Part shown: piece after piece, positions 39,927 to 41,271 of the stretch | Position numbering within the stretch: position 1 is the stretch's first letter | Layout: every line of letters starts with the position of its first letter | NCBI GenBank assembly: GCA_003519585.1 | Contig: DOWL01000252.1 | Span: 1-41,271 of the forward strand | Direction: 5' to 3' | DNA: 41,271 nt | Origin: Nocardioides sp. | GTDB lineage: Bacteria; Actinomycetota; Actinomycetes; Propionibacteriales; Nocardioidaceae | Notes under the pieces: model-generated | What the model saw: the letters and a program-made list of their open reading frames with translations, nothing else | Databases searched by the model: none | What the model was told of the DNA's origin: nothing | Position numbers and translations under genes: made by a program

Positions 39927-40336
39927 GGCTGGTGCTCGGCCAGCCAGGCCGCGCGGGCCCGCTTGCCGGCGCGGGCCAGCCAGGCGTCCTGGACGACCTC
40001 GGTCAGCTCCGGCAAGGAGAGCTCGCCGATCCGCGAGCCGCGAAGGAGCACCGACGGGTGGCCGTCGAAGTGAGGTGTGGTGAAGAACGGCGTCGACTCA
40101 TCGAGGACCAGCGCCTGCTTGTCCTCCTCGGAGTCGACCCAGAAGACGATCACGTCGTCGTACCGCTCCCCCGTCTCCGGGTCGACGGCATCGGGTCGCG
40201 GGGTCCGGAAGAAGACGAAGCTGCGGCCGCTCACCTGGTAGACCGAGCGGTCGCGATCGGGGTAGCGGGTCGCCCCCGGCATCGCCGCCGCGAGCGAGTG
40301 CACGTCGGAGACCTTGGCACGCCGTGACCTGGGCAT
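39923..40336 (-). CDS. MmcQ/YjbR-family protein
   Basis: The 137-residue protein of the CyaY-like YjbR/MmcQ fold begins MPRSRRAKVSDVHSLAAAMPGATRYPD and contains RSFVFFRTPRPDAVDPETGERYDDVIVFWVDSEEDKQALV. It ends with HFDGHPSVLLRGSRIGELSLPELTEVVQDAWLARA, the family's conserved C-terminal part. Members are called DNA-binding in databases, with little direct evidence. The ATG at 40336 is preferred over an upstream open frame to 40390. Its stop codon shares CTAG with the stop of the convergent PLP-enzyme gene. Confidence 0.88.
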   Translation of the reverse strand: MPRSRRAKVSDVHSLAAAMPGATRYPDRDRSVYQVSGRSFVFFRTPRPDAVDPETGERYDDVIVFWVDSEEDKQALVLDESTPFFTTPHFDGHPSVLLRGSRIGELSLPELTEVVQDAWLARAGKRARAAWLAEHQP

Positions 40337-40400
40337 GCCGAAGACGCTAGTCGCCACCGCGAGGGCCGGCTCGGATACCTGGGCGGCCACCGGCGATTGG

Positions 40401-40466
40401 TGAGCCCGGAGGCGCGCCAGCGCCGGTCGGTGGTTGAGCCCGGAGGCGCGCCAGCGCCGATCGGTG
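40401..40466. repeat. Two copies of a 32-bp repeat, period 34
   Basis: TGAGCCCGGAGGCGCGCCAG and the following 12 bases occur at 40401-40432 and 40435-40466 with one mismatch. The second copy continues into TCGAAACC. Each contains a hairpin GGCGC-GCCA-GCGCC. GGTTGAG...TCGAAACC framing is like the dispersed intergenic repeats I recall from Nocardioides-type genomes. It lies upstream of the YjbR gene and downstream of the HNH gene in a 187-bp gap with no other feature. Confidence 0.75.
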
Positions 40467-40523
40467 TCGAAACCGCCGCAGGGATGGCACCTGCTCGACC
40501 GCCGCTGGTGGTTGCGACCGGTC

Positions 40524-41271
40524 TCACGTGCGTCGGTGGAAGGTGAACTTGTCGCCGGGGATCGGTTTGAGCGTGTACGTCGGATCGTGCGCTCGGGCGT
40601 GGTGCGGCCCGCAGATCATGATGGTGTTGTCCAGGTCGGTCCGCCCGTCGAGTGACCACTCGATCGCATGGTGCATGTGCGTGAGTCCGGGTGGGGCGTC
40701 ACAGCCGTCGACCTGACAGCCCCCGGCGGTGAGGAGTTTGACGATGCGTTGGGCGCGGGAGTGGAACCGCCGGGATCGGCCCAGATCCAGCACTTCGGAC
40801 TTCCCGCCGAGGACAGCGGGGATGATCCCCGCCTCACACGCCATCCGCCGCGCCAGGGAGGCGGAGATGGTCTGGCCGGTGTCGAGCTGGGCTGCTTTGA
40901 GGCCACCCATCAGCGACTCCAGGGTCATGGTGACCACGAGAGTGGCGTTGAGACCCCCTGCCTGGGGGAGCTTGCCGACCGGGTAGCGGTTGATGAGTTC
41001 ACCGACCGCCTGCCCCATCCGCTCGGCGGTGGGCTTCCGCTCACCCAGCGGACCTTGGGTGGCTGCCTGGTGTTTGGGGGCGGCGATGGCGAGGATCATC
41101 TTCCTCAGCGCTGCGCCGGTGGCGGTGTCGAGGACGAACCGGCCGTGGACCTTGCCGTGCCCGTCGTCGTACATCGTGAGCCGCATGGCAGCTCGGGCGT
41201 CGCGTTCTTCTTTCTCCAGCAGCTTGGCTTCGTGGGCGTCTGCGGCATCCTGGTCGACGACCTCCAACAGT
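40524..41271 (-). CDS. DUF222 (13E12-repeat) HNH endonuclease-like protein, 5' part outside window
   Basis: The visible 248 C-terminal residues hold the end of a DUF222 region (DARAAMRLTMYDDGHGKVHGRFVLDTATGAALRKMI) and a C-terminal HNH nuclease motif: CQVDGCDAPPGLTHMHHAIEWSLDGRTDLDNTIMICGPHHARAHD. The Cys pair, the HH and the closing HH are all present, so metal binding looks intact. The frame continues past 41271, so the start is not in the window. Such genes occur in many copies per actinobacterial genome and resemble the 13E12 repeat family; whether they are mobile, or cut DNA at all, is unclear. Confidence 0.9.
   Translation of the reverse strand, partial: LLEVVDQDAADAHEAKLLEKEERDARAAMRLTMYDDGHGKVHGRFVLDTATGAALRKMILAIAAPKHQAATQGPLGERKPTAERMGQAVGELINRYPVGKLPQAGGLNATLVVTMTLESLMGGLKAAQLDTGQTISASLARRMACEAGIIPAVLGGKSEVLDLGRSRRFHSRAQRIVKLLTAGGCQVDGCDAPPGLTHMHHAIEWSLDGRTDLDNTIMICGPHHARAHDPTYTLKPIPGDKFTFHRRT

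Noticed and set aside
40524..41271. Homing endonuclease or restriction enzyme
   Set aside because: The HNH motif is present, but the DUF222 context points to the 13E12-like family; no intron, intein or methylase is nearby.

Overview
The window is GC-rich (roughly 70% or more by eye). It has GTG starts, ATGA/GTGA overlaps, CIRCE and HAIR heat-shock operators, and promoters with 6-7 nt leaders. This fits an actinobacterium, most likely Nocardioidaceae (Nocardioides-like). The assignment is inferred from gene content and the style of intergenic repeats, not from a marker gene. It looks chromosomal. I saw no insertion sequence, prophage, CRISPR array, rRNA or tRNA.

Layout. 1-608: 5' part of groEL (minus) under two CIRCE operators. 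789-1403: a small membrane protein. 1464-7262: a complete cellobiose/beta-glucoside operon on the minus strand (binding lipoprotein, two permeases, GH1 beta-glucosidase, LacI/CebR-type repressor), with two CebR-like operators flanking its promoter. 7308-8848: an ECF sigma factor with a membrane-anchored partner. 8879-8968: a cluster of palindromes. 8983-13511: a secreted protein and a 1281-residue surface protein with six MBG repeats. 13622-14482: an ATP-grasp enzyme. 14513-14710: an 80-bp tandem repeat. 14779-17079: three YciI-like genes and a DUF6596-type sigma factor, all overlapping. 17117-17782: a degenerate 2'-5' RNA ligase-like gene.

17974-25445 (minus): a GGDEF-EAL protein, an SGNH hydrolase, a MoaD/ThiS-like carrier, a threonine synthase-like enzyme under a SAM-I riboswitch, and Lon under a HAIR-like element. 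25528-29520 (minus): a second GGDEF-EAL protein, otsB, a LytR_C protein and a DUF3263 protein. 29597-34166: an oxidoreductase, a NarL-type two-component system and the divergent otsA. 34188-39926: an FMN-dependent glutamate synthase-like protein, a PHA-synthase-like hydrolase with a Lys/Ala tail, and a sugar symporter coupled to a PLP lyase/decarboxylase. 39923-41271: a YjbR/MmcQ protein, a repeat pair and a partial DUF222-HNH gene.

How the genes work together. The 1.4-7.3 kb block is a self-contained uptake, hydrolysis and repression module for beta-glucosides. OtsA and OtsB form the trehalose pathway but lie 4 kb apart. The most intriguing unit is the SAM riboswitch, ThrC-like enzyme and Gly-Gly-ended MoaD-like protein: a SAM-sensing switch over a supposed threonine enzyme paired with a potential sulfur carrier suggests a role in homocysteine/methionine synthesis.
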